From: Sphingobacterium prati
GTDB taxonomy: Bacteria; Bacteroidota; Bacteroidia; Sphingobacteriales; Sphingobacteriaceae
Direction: 5' to 3'
NCBI RefSeq assembly: GCF_013167215.1
Contig: NZ_JABJWY010000034.1
Location: 930,001-994,000 of the forward strand
Length of the DNA: 64,000 bases
In this document: piece by piece, positions 46,053 through 56,169 of the stretch
Layout of the letters: every line of letters starts with the position of its first letter
Numbering within the stretch: the first letter of the stretch is position 1
The notes under the pieces: model-generated
Seen by the model: only the letters and a program-made list of their open reading frames with translations
The model's database searches: none
Told to the model about the DNA's origin: nothing
Translations under genes and position numbers: made by a program

Positions 46053-46943
46053 CTAGGAAGTCTCCGCTGTCGCAGAAAATTTAGCCACCAACCAATTGTC
46101 CAGTCGTTTGACAGGCTCCATTGCCCACATCGCGACCACAAAAGGAAACGTTAGGGTCGTCCAACCATTGTGGATCATGCAATGGTCAAAATAGGTTGCT
46201 ATAATAACCGCAATGAGTACATAAATGCCATCTCTAACGCGTTGCCCGCTCAAAGCAATCCCACATAAAACTGCATTGAAACTAAAGATCCCGTTGTTGG
46301 TCATATCGGTTGATTCATGCCCATGATGCGAGATATAAACGCTAATAATTACAGCGGCAGAGGCATATAACGCCGCGATTGGCTTACTGATAAAAACGCC
46401 TATGAAAAAGATCAATCCCGCAATTAAGCTACCCTGAAAAATAACCTGACCGAAGGCATGCCCCTCGATAAGGAAATCGTCCATTTCCTCAATATCCACA
46501 AAGTGCTCTGGAACTGTCCGTAAAGCCAATTCTGGAATACTCAATACATATAGCGCAATCCAGGTGATCATGATAAAAGGAAAGGTAAATACAGGAATAT
46601 TTTTCTTCAGTGCAAAGCCCATTAAAATCGTGGTCAATGCAGAACCGACAATCAAGGAGGTCCATACCCAGATATTAGCCTGAAAATAAAAGACCAGTGC
46701 AATCCCATATAATGTGGCATTAAATCCAAAGAGCCCATCATTGATATGGTCCTCGTCAAACTTCATCAATTTCGCTGTGATTACCCCGACAAGATTAGCC
46801 AGGATCCCAGCAAATCCCATGAGTGCGGAATCATAAATAATAGCCCCAATAAACAGGATACCAGTCCAGACGTTACCCTGTAACATAATCTGTCCAAATC
46901 CCTTAAAAACAGCTTTAATAAAAGCCAGGATGTTATTTTTCAT
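46053..46943 (-). CDS. urea transporter
   Basis: Inner-membrane UT-family channel of 296 residues with about ten hydrophobic segments. Two homologous halves are visible, each with the NG-x-FxFNAxLxGIAL pattern: INDGLFGFNATLYGIALVF and TNNGIFSFNAVLCGIALSG. Located directly after the urease accessory gene ureD, so it feeds urea to the enzyme. Confidence 0.92.
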   Translation of the reverse strand: MKNNILAFIKAVFKGFGQIMLQGNVWTGILFIGAIIYDSALMGFAGILANLVGVITAKLMKFDEDHINDGLFGFNATLYGIALVFYFQANIWVWTSLIVGSALTTILMGFALKKNIPVFTFPFIMITWIALYVLSIPELALRTVPEHFVDIEEMDDFLIEGHAFGQVIFQGSLIAGLIFFIGVFISKPIAALYASAAVIISVYISHHGHESTDMTNNGIFSFNAVLCGIALSGQRVRDGIYVLIAVIIATYFDHCMIHNGWTTLTFPFVVAMWAMEPVKRLDNWLVAKFSATAETS

Positions 46944-46985
46944 AGAATAATTTGTTATTTAAAAATCGTATTCAGTCCCCGTTAT

Positions 46986-47777
46986 TTAATTCAGGAATAA
47001 TTTTTCCCACAAAGCACTTTGCATCTCTTTAAAAAGAAGGTAAAGTTGCTCAGCACCATAACCCAGCACACGCACGATAAAACCATCATGTTGCAAAGCA
47101 CTGATACCAAAGGCAACATCCTTGGTTTCCCCATATTTCTCATAAAATGCTTCGATCCATTCATCTGGACTTAACCCGGCACTATTCAGATAGATCAGCG
47201 TCCCTTGATGGGTATATCCTTCCAGAATACCCAGTCCCTGAATGGGCATACGGTCCGGTTGTAACAGCACATTATCTTTTACTACCAGTCGACCATTTAC
47301 ATAACATTCGGTCAGGTTCTGAAAATGATTGTACTGAAATTCCTCCCCCGACATTTTCCTCCCACAGGTCACGATTTCACTCAGTAGTAGATGACAATTG
47401 GAAGCAAGGTGGATAATGTTGTGACTCAAAAAATGAGAGGAATGCTGTGGCACCACTGGATGCGGGACATAGGAAAACACGGAATCTTCGCCCAGAGTCA
47501 CCTGCATTGTCTGCGAAGAATGCCCCTTCATATGAAACAGACGCTGATAAGCCTGCGTCTGCAACTGCAATTTTGCTCCCGGCGCAATATCAATTTTGAT
47601 CTGATGATCATCACCATCCAATAATCCCGGTGAGGAACTCATGATCATCAAATAAGCCGCGTTATCTTTTTGATATTGACCGACAGGGACAATGCGAAAA
47701 GGCTGAGTGACATAAGCATCCTTCATAAAGGATTTCCCTTCACGATGTGCTATTTTGACGGCTAAAGAACAAATCAT
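46986..47777 (-). CDS. ureD: urease accessory protein UreD (UreH)
   Basis: Scaffold of the UreDFG complex that delivers nickel to apo-urease. 263 residues. Visible: YLMIMSSSPGLLDGDDHQIKIDIAPGAKLQLQTQAYQRLF, then ILLQPDRM-type segment and LLFKEMQSALW near the end. UreD is among the least conserved urease proteins; the identification rests on these segments and on the context. Three bases from ureG, consistent with tight coupling. Confidence 0.92.
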   Translation of the reverse strand: MICSLAVKIAHREGKSFMKDAYVTQPFRIVPVGQYQKDNAAYLMIMSSSPGLLDGDDHQIKIDIAPGAKLQLQTQAYQRLFHMKGHSSQTMQVTLGEDSVFSYVPHPVVPQHSSHFLSHNIIHLASNCHLLLSEIVTCGRKMSGEEFQYNHFQNLTECYVNGRLVVKDNVLLQPDRMPIQGLGILEGYTHQGTLIYLNSAGLSPDEWIEAFYEKYGETKDVAFGISALQHDGFIVRVLGYGAEQLYLLFKEMQSALWEKLFLN

Positions 47778-47779
47778 AA

Positions 47780-48418
47780 TTAACGAAGTAAATTAGGTTC
47801 TTCAATATCTTGAAGCAATGCATATTTCTTGATCCAGCCCACAATCTCTTCCAGACCGTCGCCAGTTTTCAAATTGGAGAACAAAAATGGCGCACCTTTG
47901 CGCATCATACGGGCATCATGTTCCATGACCTCCAAGCTCGCCCCCACATAAGGCGCCAAATCTTTCTTGTTGATCAATAACAGATCCGAACGTGTAATCG
48001 CAGGACCACCTTTACGTGGCATTTTTTCACCTTCAGCGACATCAATGACGAAAATGGTGATATCTGCCAGATCCGGGCTATAGGTCGAAGTCAGGTTATC
48101 GCCCCCGCTTTCGATCAAAATAAGTTCCAGATCGGGAAAACGGCTAGCCAGTTCGTCTACAGCTTCCAGATTCATACTCGCGTCTTCACGTATGGCGGTA
48201 TGTGGACAACCTCCTGTTTCAACACCGATAATACGTTCGCGAGGTAGTAAGCTATTTTTTGCCATATATTCCGCATCTTCTTTGGTGTAGATATCATTTG
48301 TAATAACCGCCAGATCCAATTCATTCATCAGACGTCTGCTCAATCTTTCCAATAACGCTGTTTTGCCGGAGCCCACAGGACCGCCGACACCGATCTTAAC
48401 ATATTTTCTATTTTCCAT
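47780..48418 (-). CDS. ureG: urease accessory GTPase UreG
   Basis: SIMIBI GTPase that energises nickel insertion. 212 residues: P-loop GPVGSGKT (residues 13-20), nickel-binding CPH motif C71-P-H73 in [28 protein letters not shown], and [11 protein letters not shown] as G4. Standard length, no His-rich N-terminus. Lies between ureF and ureD. Confidence 0.97.
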   Translation of the reverse strand: MENRKYVKIGVGGPVGSGKTALLERLSRRLMNELDLAVITNDIYTKEDAEYMAKNSLLPRERIIGVETGGCPHTAIREDASMNLEAVDELASRFPDLELILIESGGDNLTSTYSPDLADITIFVIDVAEGEKMPRKGGPAITRSDLLLINKKDLAPYVGASLEVMEHDARMMRKGAPFLFSNLKTGDGLEEIVGWIKKYALLQDIEEPNLLR

Positions 48419-48429
48419 TATATTTGATT

Positions 48430-49125
48430 TTAAGAGATATAAACTCGAGAATATAATCGTTCGTGTTGCATGCAGCGGATATCAAATCCGATATTGCACA
48501 GCCCCACTAAATTTCGTTCAACGGCTAAAGTCTCGTGACAGAGCTCGATTATATCATCATGTAGGCCAAAAAGGACATCCTGACCATCGAGCTGTCCGAG
48601 TGGCACGAGTTTCACGGCATTCGTTACCATGGTGATGGCGGCATTGTAATAAAAGCCATGTAATGCTTCTTCCAAAGGAATTTCCAATAGCGAAGCCAGC
48701 ATACCATACATCAAACAATAGTGGCTATCTACTTCCTTTTTCTGAATCAATTTGCCCCAGGCAACAACAAAATCCTGTTGTTGATAACGGCTAAATATTT
48801 TGTAAATGCGTACGCCCAGTTTTTTACTGGCTTCCCGGATCTCTTTTGGACTCTTCAATGCTGTACACTCCTGATCCAAAGCGATCAATGCATTTAAATC
48901 CTCGGAGGTGGTGGCCTCGTAAGCCAATTTCATCAAGGCAGCATCGTTATACTTTAGATTATACCATAAATTATGGCGGACATAGTTGTCAGTAGTTGCT
49001 TTATCACAGACCAAGCCTTGCTGCACATAGGTTTCCAGCCCATTTGAATGGGTAAATCCACCGATCGGTAGCGTCGGATCTGCGAGATGGAGCAACTTGC
49101 CCAGAAAAGTATTTTTCATTGACAT
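48430..49125 (-). CDS. ureF: urease accessory protein UreF
   Basis: All-helical partner of UreG and UreD regulating GTP-dependent nickel delivery. 231 residues. Start [29 protein letters not shown] is the UreF hallmark; also RIYKIFSRY and the C-terminal [14 protein letters not shown]. Eleven bases upstream of ureG. Confidence 0.95.
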   Translation of the reverse strand: MSMKNTFLGKLLHLADPTLPIGGFTHSNGLETYVQQGLVCDKATTDNYVRHNLWYNLKYNDAALMKLAYEATTSEDLNALIALDQECTALKSPKEIREASKKLGVRIYKIFSRYQQQDFVVAWGKLIQKKEVDSHYCLMYGMLASLLEIPLEEALHGFYYNAAITMVTNAVKLVPLGQLDGQDVLFGLHDDIIELCHETLAVERNLVGLCNIGFDIRCMQHERLYSRVYIS

Positions 49126-49132
49126 AAATTAT

Positions 49133-49678
49133 TTATTCATTATTTATTGATGTGACCGTCGACGCAATACCAGTATCCTCTTGCTCCTGAATGAACAGCG
49201 GAATATTTTTTGTCGAAAATTTCAACTTTTGATGATGCTTCGGGTCTACGTTTGCGTGGAGTGGGTTCAGCAGCTGGTCCATACAGCACACAGGGTCAAA
49301 TCCATTTTTTGCCAACCACTCGTACATGGAGCGTTCGTAGGGCATCAGCAATTCATTTGCCTCTACGAATAGAGGCAAATGTTTGTTTCCGATTTCACTG
49401 CTGACAAAAGCAATTTGAAGAAAATCAATTGCCATCACTTTGATAACTTCACAAGGTCTGATGGTAACCACAACTACTTTTTCTTCATCTTCATACAGGA
49501 TATCGCCGTCCTGCAAGCAGGAAGTATTGCCCAATAATTTTACAGCGATATCCATTCCCTCCGCTGTACGAAGACGTTGAATACGTTTGGTGGATTCATA
49601 CCATTCAATCGAAAGCAGATCATGACGCTTATTGGTCTGCTCGCGATTGATATTCCTTGTGATTTCTGTGATAATCAT
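49133..49678 (-). CDS. ureE: urease accessory protein UreE (nickel chaperone)
   Basis: Dimeric metallochaperone passing nickel to UreG. 181 residues: N-terminal beta domain, then the metal-binding domain with SSEIGNKHLPLF, whose His corresponds to the conserved GNRH site. The tail has NPLHANVDPKHHQKLKF, three His residues but no long poly-His. A second UreE is encoded at 59652-60137; identity between them is modest. Lies between a barrel-protein gene and ureF. Confidence 0.93.
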   Translation of the reverse strand: MIITEITRNINREQTNKRHDLLSIEWYESTKRIQRLRTAEGMDIAVKLLGNTSCLQDGDILYEDEEKVVVVTIRPCEVIKVMAIDFLQIAFVSSEIGNKHLPLFVEANELLMPYERSMYEWLAKNGFDPVCCMDQLLNPLHANVDPKHHQKLKFSTKNIPLFIQEQEDTGIASTVTSINNE

Positions 49679-49687
49679 TTTCGCGCT

Positions 49688-50272
49688 TTAAAAAAATAGA
49701 TTTTTTGACAATCCCAATCCCACCGTTGAGCCATTGATTCCTGTAATCACTTCGTGATCATTTGGAATAACAGCATCCTTGCCATGTTTCTTCTTGTAAG
49801 AGAGCTCCGCAACTTTTGCTTTCAAAGCCCAACCTTTTCCAAGGTCAATACCCACCAACGGATACACTCTGAACAGGAAACCGTTGTAGCTTCCATCCAC
49901 CATTCCTCCGGATGCATTAACAACATGCTGGTCGCCCCAGATGTAATGAGCGTCTACTTGACCGATCAACATAAAATGTTCTCCTAACGGCCAGGTGTTG
50001 CTGTAGAATGGACCAACTTCATGGGCGTGATCTGTAAAGTCAAGCGCCTTCGTATAGGCATTGTTGAACCCATAATTTATCCCCACATTCATGTTGTCAT
50101 TAAAAAAATAGCCTACGCCCACTGGTGCTGCACTAAATTGGTGTCCAGCGGTCGTTTCATGGTAATTAAGCGAACCATACAGCATGATTCCGCCTTTTTG
50201 AGCAGAAGCCGATTGTATCGAAAAGCATACTATTGCCAGACAACATCCCAAAAATGTTTTTAAATTTTTCAT
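49688..50272 (-). CDS. small outer-membrane beta-barrel protein in urease operon
   Basis: Start at 50272 (MKNLKTFLGCCLAIVCFSI), giving a signal peptide ending SASAQ; upstream in-frame codons to 50341 are not needed. Mature part of about 170 residues, alternating strands typical of an 8-stranded barrel, with Gly/aromatic-rich turns (GVGYFFNDNMNVGINYGFNN) and C-terminal ...GLGLSKNLFF. Inserted between ureC and ureE, ten bases from ureE. A function as an outer-membrane urea or nickel pore is speculative. Confidence 0.75.
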   Translation of the reverse strand: MKNLKTFLGCCLAIVCFSIQSASAQKGGIMLYGSLNYHETTAGHQFSAAPVGVGYFFNDNMNVGINYGFNNAYTKALDFTDHAHEVGPFYSNTWPLGEHFMLIGQVDAHYIWGDQHVVNASGGMVDGSYNGFLFRVYPLVGIDLGKGWALKAKVAELSYKKKHGKDAVIPNDHEVITGINGSTVGLGLSKNLFF

Positions 50273-50427
50273 TGCTATATCGTTGTTTTTAAGGGCAATA
50301 AAACGATCATGAGCCTTATTTCGTCCAGTTATCACTAGCATACTTTATGCCCATGACCGTTTTATTCATGTGTTTTTCATGTGTTATGACCTAATGCAAG
50401 ATCAAGCCATGGTAGTCACCATTCAGA

Positions 50428-52149
50428 TTAAAACAAGAAATACAACTGTCCTAACGAAACGGTATCAATCGGCTGTGAGCGCAAAATTTCTCCATCCAGA
50501 CTTACTTCATAGTTCTCCGGATTAACGATAATTTCGGGCGTAGCATCGTTGTGGATCATATCTTTTTTGGAGATATTTCGACAGTTTTCTACAGGAAGCA
50601 AGCCTTTTGCTAAGCCATATTCCTCTTTAATGCCGTTTTCGAATGAAATCTTGGAAACAAAGTTGAAACAGGTATGATGCACAGCTTTTCCCAATCCGCC
50701 GAACATTGTACGTAAGATAATCGGTTGTGGTGTAGGAATGGATGCGTTGGCATCTCCCATTTTGGACGCGATGATCATACCACCTTTGATAATCATTTCC
50801 GGTTTAGCACCAAACAAGGCTGGTCGCCAGATGACCATATCGGCGATTTTACCCGGTTCAATAGAACCTACGTATTTTGAGATACCATGTGCAATCGCCG
50901 GGTTGATTGTATATTTTGCGACATAACGACGTGCACGGAAGTTATCGTTGTTTTTTCCCTCGTCTTCAGGTAGCGGACCGACTTGTTTTCTCATTTTGTC
51001 TGCTGTCTGCCAGGTACGTGTGATAACCTCGCCTACACGACCCATTGCCTGTGAATCAGAACTCATGATGCTGAATACACCACGATCTTGCAATACATCT
51101 TCAGCAGCGATTGTCTCTGGACGGATACGTGAATCGGCAAAAGCTACATCTTCAGGAATTTCCTTACTCAAGTGGTGACAAACCATCAACATATCCAAGT
51201 GCTCATCAATCGTATTTTTTGTAAATGGACGTGTCGGATTTGTGGAAGCTGGCAATACATTTGGATACATTGCCGACTTGATAATATCCGGAGCGTGACC
51301 ACCACCGGCACCTTCTGTATGGAAGGTATGGATTACACGACCGTTGATTGCCTGAATCGTATCTTCTAAGAAACCCGCTTCATTTAATGTATCGGTGTGA
51401 ATGGCAACCTGTACATCGTATTTATCAGCTACCGTTAATGCTCTATCAATTGTTGCGGGTGTTGCTCCCCAGTCTTCGTGAATTTTAACCCCCAAGGCTC
51501 CGGCTTCAATCTGCTCAACAATAGGTTGTTCAGTTCCCACATTTCCTTTTCCAAAGAAGCCAAAGTTCATCGGTAGATCTTCCACCGCTTGCATCATACG
51601 ACGGATATTCCATTTTCCTGGTGTTACGGTGGTTGCGTTTGTTCCGTCCGCTGGACCGGTACCACCCCCGATCATGGTGGTAATACCACTATATAAGGCT
51701 GTTTCGACCTGTGTAGGGCTGATATAGTGAATATGAGTATCAATACCCCCCGGTGTTAGGATATAGCCAGATCCACCATGCACTTCAGTAGAAGCACCAA
51801 TAATCATATTTGGCGTAATATTATCCATGGTGTCCGGATTTCCAGCACGGCCGACACCCACAATCTTACCATCCTTGATACCGATATCACCTTTCACAAT
51901 TCCCCAGTGGTCAATCACAATAGCATCTGTGATCACCATATCCAAGGTACCTTCATCACGCGTGTGAACCGAAGATTGACACATACCGTCACGTACGGTC
52001 TTACCACCACCAAATTTTGCTTCGTCGCCATAATAAGCGTAGTCCTTTTCAACTTCGATAATGATATCGGTATCGCCTAAACGGATTTTATCGCCACTTG
52101 TCGGACCAAAGATGGCACTATAATTTACTTTGCTAACTTTTAAACTCAT
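50428..52149 (-). CDS. ureC: urease subunit alpha
   Basis: Catalytic subunit of nickel urease, 573 residues. The dinuclear nickel site is intact: H139 and H141 (DTHIHY), carbamylated K222 (GVKIHEDWG), H251, H277 and D365; the mobile flap with C324/H325 (MVCHHL) is present. Numbering is five higher than the Klebsiella protein, matching expectation. Its ATG overlaps the ureB stop by four bases. Confidence 0.98.
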   Translation of the reverse strand: MSLKVSKVNYSAIFGPTSGDKIRLGDTDIIIEVEKDYAYYGDEAKFGGGKTVRDGMCQSSVHTRDEGTLDMVITDAIVIDHWGIVKGDIGIKDGKIVGVGRAGNPDTMDNITPNMIIGASTEVHGGSGYILTPGGIDTHIHYISPTQVETALYSGITTMIGGGTGPADGTNATTVTPGKWNIRRMMQAVEDLPMNFGFFGKGNVGTEQPIVEQIEAGALGVKIHEDWGATPATIDRALTVADKYDVQVAIHTDTLNEAGFLEDTIQAINGRVIHTFHTEGAGGGHAPDIIKSAMYPNVLPASTNPTRPFTKNTIDEHLDMLMVCHHLSKEIPEDVAFADSRIRPETIAAEDVLQDRGVFSIMSSDSQAMGRVGEVITRTWQTADKMRKQVGPLPEDEGKNNDNFRARRYVAKYTINPAIAHGISKYVGSIEPGKIADMVIWRPALFGAKPEMIIKGGMIIASKMGDANASIPTPQPIILRTMFGGLGKAVHHTCFNFVSKISFENGIKEEYGLAKGLLPVENCRNISKKDMIHNDATPEIIVNPENYEVSLDGEILRSQPIDTVSLGQLYFLF

Positions 52150-52520
52150 GATACTTTGTTTTTAAAGCCTTGTTCTTTCACTTTTTTCATTGCATTTTCT
52201 TTCGCGACTTCGGTTTCGGTATCACCGTTTACCAAGTCGTTGTGCCCGTAGATTCTTCTGGCACCTGCATAAGGAACCAATTCTACATCTTTGGATTCTC
52301 CCGGTTCAAAACGCACCGCTGTACTTGCGATAATATTCAATCGCTTGCCAAAAGCTTTTGCACGGTCAAATTCCATCATCTTGTTCACTTCAAAGAAGTG
52401 AAAATGTGAACCTACCTGAATTGGTCTGTCTCCTGTGTTTGTTACGGTAATCGTCGTAACCTCTCTACCTTCATTACAGATGACATGGCCATCCGCTATA
52501 AAAAATTCTCCTGGAATCAT
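52146..52520 (-). CDS. ureB: urease subunit beta
   Basis: Structural subunit, 124 residues: [20 protein letters not shown], then [27 protein letters not shown] and [18 protein letters not shown] are diagnostic. Separate from ureA, unlike the fused UreA of Helicobacter. Twenty bases downstream of ureA and overlapping ureC. Confidence 0.97.
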   Translation of the reverse strand: MIPGEFFIADGHVICNEGREVTTITVTNTGDRPIQVGSHFHFFEVNKMMEFDRAKAFGKRLNIIASTAVRFEPGESKDVELVPYAGARRIYGHNDLVNGDTETEVAKENAMKKVKEQGFKNKVS

Positions 52521-52540
52521 AAAAATTCTGTTTTTAACAA

Positions 52541-52843
52541 TTATCGAATCGGATTATGAACAGTCACCAATTTGGTACCATCCGGAAAAGTCGCCTCAAT
52601 CTGCACATCGTGAATCATTTCAGGCACACCTTCCATGACATCTTCACGTGTCAATAATGTCGCACCATACTGCATTAAATCAGCCACCGTACGGCCATCA
52701 CGTGCAGCTTCCAGAAGCTCACTGCTGATCAATGCAATAGACTCCGGATAATTAAGTTTAAGTCCTCTAGCTCTACGTTTTTTCGCTAGTTCACCGGCAA
52801 GATGAAGCAATAGCTTCTCTGTCTCTCTAGGTAATAAATGCAT
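52541..52843 (-). CDS. ureA: urease subunit gamma
   Basis: Smallest structural subunit, 100 residues: [35 protein letters not shown] start segment, and [29 protein letters not shown] near the C-terminus. First enzyme gene of the operon; a small secreted-protein gene lies 160 bases upstream. Confidence 0.97.
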   Translation of the reverse strand: MHLLPRETEKLLLHLAGELAKKRRARGLKLNYPESIALISSELLEAARDGRTVADLMQYGATLLTREDVMEGVPEMIHDVQIEATFPDGTKLVTVHNPIR

Positions 52844-53002
52844 ATAAAATATTATTTAAATTGTTGTTATTTCAGTCGAAAACAAGTCAGTACAAGCCCC
52901 GACGACTTTAAAAAATCGTTCAAAAAACCTGATAAACGAAGCCCATAGCAAAAGCTTACGGCATAGCGTTTCAGTTCTCAGCGTTGTAAGAAAAGGAAAG
53001 GA

Positions 53003-53413
53003 TTATCCCTGAAATGGGATCTTTAAACTTTGGAAAAGAATGTATTTTGGTGGTAGGACCAATCGATCCATGTAAGGTGTTCTGTTATTCCGCATGTTGA
53101 GACATACAGGATAGCAAAATATAAAAAGACAAATATACAATACGGTCAAACCGAGGAGCTTACTCCATTCATCTTTTAAGTCGACCTGTTCACTGATATC
53201 ATAAAGGTCATGATCGTGTACAGCGGCAACTACATTTTCCCGTTCGGGTTGATCGGCACTTTTGTCAATTTGTTTATGGGTGCTGGACAAACCGAGATAG
53301 GTACCCGAGGAATTATGAATTTTAAGCTGTTCAGAAATAGGCATTCCTTTCAGGAGCAGGACGCTCAAAAGAAAAACTAAAAAAACTAAACTATGCCTAA
53401 TCATTGTATTCAC
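53003..53413 (-). CDS. uncharacterised small secreted/membrane protein upstream of ureA
   Basis: 136 residues, not recognised. N-terminal hydrophobic signal or anchor (HSLVFLVFLLSVLLLKG), a hydrophilic region with HDHDLYD that could bind metal, a second membrane segment about 88-106, and a C-terminal tail PPKYILFQSLKIPFQG. A similar tail occurs in the product of 61397-61795, at the other end of the locus. A TAAATTTG promoter box lies at 53433-53440. Possible function in nickel handling is inference from position. Confidence 0.6.
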   Translation of the reverse strand: MNTMIRHSLVFLVFLLSVLLLKGMPISEQLKIHNSSGTYLGLSSTHKQIDKSADQPERENVVAAVHDHDLYDISEQVDLKDEWSKLLGLTVLYICLFIFCYPVCLNMRNNRTPYMDRLVLPPKYILFQSLKIPFQG

Positions 53414-53432
53414 AATCCTATTATTTGTTGTT

Positions 53433-53440
53433 CAAATTTA
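53433..53440 (-). promoter_or_regulatory. putative promoter of the ureABC operon
   Basis: Minus strand TAAATTTG matches TAnnTTTG, 19 bases upstream of the small-protein gene that precedes ureA. Confidence 0.45.
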
Positions 53441-53444
53441 CAAC

Positions 53445-53512
53445 CAAAGCAGGCCAATCACTAGTACAAATCTTGAATTAAATAGTCTAAATTTGTCGAA
53501 AAGCCTGCTTTG
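53445..53512. other. inverted repeat beyond the TonB receptor stop
   Basis: CAAAGCAGGC (53445-53454) and GCCTGCTTTG (53503-53512) are exact reverse complements, 48 bases apart. Long-loop terminator of the receptor gene or an operator pair bracketing the urease promoter region. Confidence 0.4.
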
Positions 53513-53526
53513 ATTGCTTTTTTTAG

Positions 53527-55965
53527 TTAAAAGGAATATCCAATTGAAACCATAATATTTCTTGGCGCGCCTACAAAGGCACGTGTATAGTCAAATCCCC
53601 CTAAAAAATAATACTTATTAAATACATTGTTTAGGTTAAGCGCCATTTTCATGGCACCGATATGATAATAAGCCGCCGCATTAACTGTCGTATAAGAAGG
53701 CCATTGTCCCCAAAGGGCATTTCCTTCGCTATCCTTCCCAATACTATTGTCCATGCGTTTGCTATCAACATAATAAACACCGGCACCAAAGCCAAGTCCT
53801 TTTAAGGAAGTATTGGAGAATACATATTTTAACCAGGCGCTGGCCATATTTTTAGGTGCTCCCGGTAGCGCCTGCCCGACTTCAGAAGCAACAGAAGAGG
53901 CCTTCACTTCGGTATGGTTAAACGTATAATTTGCCATCACCTGGAATTCTTTGGTCAGCTGCCCGCGGACATCCAACTCAACTCCCCGCGACAACGCTTT
54001 TCCAGATTGTCGATACTCCGGCAATCCCGAATCATTGATTGTCCCTGTCGCAATCAGCATATTTCTACGCTCGATCTGAAACAAGGAAAGATCCATTTGC
54101 AGCTGATCCTTAAAAAAGCCCGTTTTTAGCCCTGTTTCAATTTGAAAACTGCGTTCCGCTTCAAAAGCTTTGTCCGCACCATAGTCTTTATAGTTCTGGA
54201 TAAAATTAGCGCCTACCGGTACAAAGCCCTGCGAGTAGCTTGCGAAGTAATTAATCTGCTTGTTGATTCCATAAGTCAGACCGAAACGGGGCAACAAGGC
54301 ATTTTGTGTAGCATGGAAGCGATTCTGTCCATCAATAGTTTCCGAAGAATAATGTTCATGCCTCAACCCCACAATTAATTTCAGACGATCCGCGATGCTA
54401 ATCTGATCCTGTATGTATTTACCGGTCGTTTTATAGGGACTCAAAAAAGGATAAGCGACCTGTGTACGCCAGACGTAGTTGGTCAGATCATGTGTGGAAT
54501 AGGTCGGGTTGTTCAGGTCAAAAGTCAATGGCACCACTTTGCCATCCACAGTTTGCTGTCTAGCTTCCCGTAACTGATTTTCTTTATCACCACGATACTG
54601 TGCGAAGTCGACCCCAGCAACAATATGCTGGTCAATTTTATCCCCTAGCAGATCCCATTTGATATATCCGACGACATTATCGGTATAATCGCGACCATGA
54701 CGGTCAAAGAAACGCATATTCATGATGGTGTTATGTGGGGCATCCGCAAAAGTATTTAGCGTACGATGCTCGTTGACATCTTCCTGATAGATGGATTTCA
54801 TATAGCTCAGGTTCAGGCTCACATTTTCCGCCAGTCTTTGCGTCAATCGTCCACTCAATGAAAAAGTCTTGGAGTTATAGAAATCAGAAGGCTGACTTAA
54901 AGTAAACGAACGTGGCAGGGCATAAAAGTTATTTTCCTTTATTCCCATTCCCCGATCCAGATAACCGTTGAATTGATTGTATACCACATCGATGTCTACG
55001 GTTGTCCCTGCAGCGGGCTTAAATGTAAATGAAGGTGCCAGCATCATCCGTTTTTGACGGTTCACATCACGAAAGGTTTTGGTATCCTCATAACCTGCAT
55101 TAAAACGATATAGAATTCGTTTTGCACGATCCAACGGACCGCCCAGATCTATTGTGGTGCGCATCGTTTCAAAGCTTCCGGCAGCAAAACTGACATAACC
55201 TTTAAAATCTTCCAAAGGCTTTTTCGTCGTCATATTGATGGTACCACCGGGTACAATGTCGCCAAATAGGGAAGCTCCGGGGCCTTTCAGCACCTCAAGA
55301 TTTTCAAGATTGATGGTTAGCGGGGAATTATAATAACTATTGCCGTAACCATAGCCCGAACGTAGACCATTCACCAAACGGACTCCAGTTTCATAACCGC
55401 TTTTAAAACCACGGATCACCACATCATCATAAGATGACGCCTCGGTCACACCTGCCAGGTCCTGCACCAGTGCTCCCGTTGTAAAGGCTTGCTTATCTTC
55501 AATAAATTCCTTGCTCAATACGGCAATGGATTGAGGTAAGTCTTTCAGTTTGCCAGCGAACTTGCCCCCCAATTCCATATTATTTGTCAAATAGGAATTA
55601 TTACGACGGCCGGTTACCAATACTTCATCCAGGGTCCTCTTACCCTCTTCCATTATGAACCGGATTCCTTTTTTCGGATTCCAGGTCTTCTCATCAATAC
55701 GGATAAGCTGTGATTTATAGCCGATCGCTTCGGCACGCAATTGTACCGGAAAGGTTGTCGCTGTCGTAAAAGCAAATTCGCCATTCGTGGCAGTACTGAT
55801 CTTTTGTCCCTGGTTTTCAAGTGTCAAAGTCACTCCTGGAATTGGATTTCCGTTTTCATCCTGGATCTTCCCAAAAATCATAAAGCTCTGTTGGGCGTAA
55901 ACAGCCACTGGTGTGACAGCACTTGCCAATAATGCGAAAGCGAGTGCTTTCATTGTGTTTTTCAT
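53527..55965 (-). CDS. TonB-dependent receptor, siderophore type, probably for a nickel complex
   Basis: 812-residue receptor. Signal peptide ending VAVYAQ, a carboxypeptidase-regulatory-like domain (FGKIQDENGNPIPGVTLTLE), plug with VLVTGRRNNSYLTNNMELGGKFAGKLKDLPQSIAVLS-type siderophore-receptor box, VLKGPGASLFGDIVPGGTINM, and a barrel ending RNIMVSIGYSF. Overall FhuA/FpvA-like. Its place between urease genes and a nickel-linked ABC importer suggests a metallophore-nickel ligand, by analogy with TonB-dependent nickel uptake in Helicobacter; iron cannot be excluded. Confidence 0.85.
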   Translation of the reverse strand: MKNTMKALAFALLASAVTPVAVYAQQSFMIFGKIQDENGNPIPGVTLTLENQGQKISTATNGEFAFTTATTFPVQLRAEAIGYKSQLIRIDEKTWNPKKGIRFIMEEGKRTLDEVLVTGRRNNSYLTNNMELGGKFAGKLKDLPQSIAVLSKEFIEDKQAFTTGALVQDLAGVTEASSYDDVVIRGFKSGYETGVRLVNGLRSGYGYGNSYYNSPLTINLENLEVLKGPGASLFGDIVPGGTINMTTKKPLEDFKGYVSFAAGSFETMRTTIDLGGPLDRAKRILYRFNAGYEDTKTFRDVNRQKRMMLAPSFTFKPAAGTTVDIDVVYNQFNGYLDRGMGIKENNFYALPRSFTLSQPSDFYNSKTFSLSGRLTQRLAENVSLNLSYMKSIYQEDVNEHRTLNTFADAPHNTIMNMRFFDRHGRDYTDNVVGYIKWDLLGDKIDQHIVAGVDFAQYRGDKENQLREARQQTVDGKVVPLTFDLNNPTYSTHDLTNYVWRTQVAYPFLSPYKTTGKYIQDQISIADRLKLIVGLRHEHYSSETIDGQNRFHATQNALLPRFGLTYGINKQINYFASYSQGFVPVGANFIQNYKDYGADKAFEAERSFQIETGLKTGFFKDQLQMDLSLFQIERRNMLIATGTINDSGLPEYRQSGKALSRGVELDVRGQLTKEFQVMANYTFNHTEVKASSVASEVGQALPGAPKNMASAWLKYVFSNTSLKGLGFGAGVYYVDSKRMDNSIGKDSEGNALWGQWPSYTTVNAAAYYHIGAMKMALNLNNVFNKYYFLGGFDYTRAFVGAPRNIMVSIGYSF

Positions 55966-56169
55966 CTATAAAATTTTTAATCGATCAGCTCGAGCTTGTC
56001 CTATTTAAAACTCACATGTAGCCATCGCATTCACTAGCTCATGCTGACTTTATGATTTATTTCATTGCCATTTTTAAAGGCAGCCAACCAACCTTAGGTC
56101 CTGTTATTGCGCAGCATAAAGTCGATAAATCAATGGTGTTAAATTTAAACAGCTAGCCCATCTGCTAAA
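55966..56169. other. region upstream of the TonB receptor gene at 53527-55965
   Basis: No gene. GACTTTATG (56046-56054) and its reverse complement CATAAAGTC (56115-56123) form a nine-base inverted repeat that could be an operator. No B12 box or other recognised riboswitch was seen. Confidence 0.4.

Noticed and set aside
55966-56169. cobalamin or nickel/cobalt riboswitch before the TonB receptor
   Set aside because: Both strands were read for a B12 box or a NiCo-type core and none was found; only a short inverted repeat is present.
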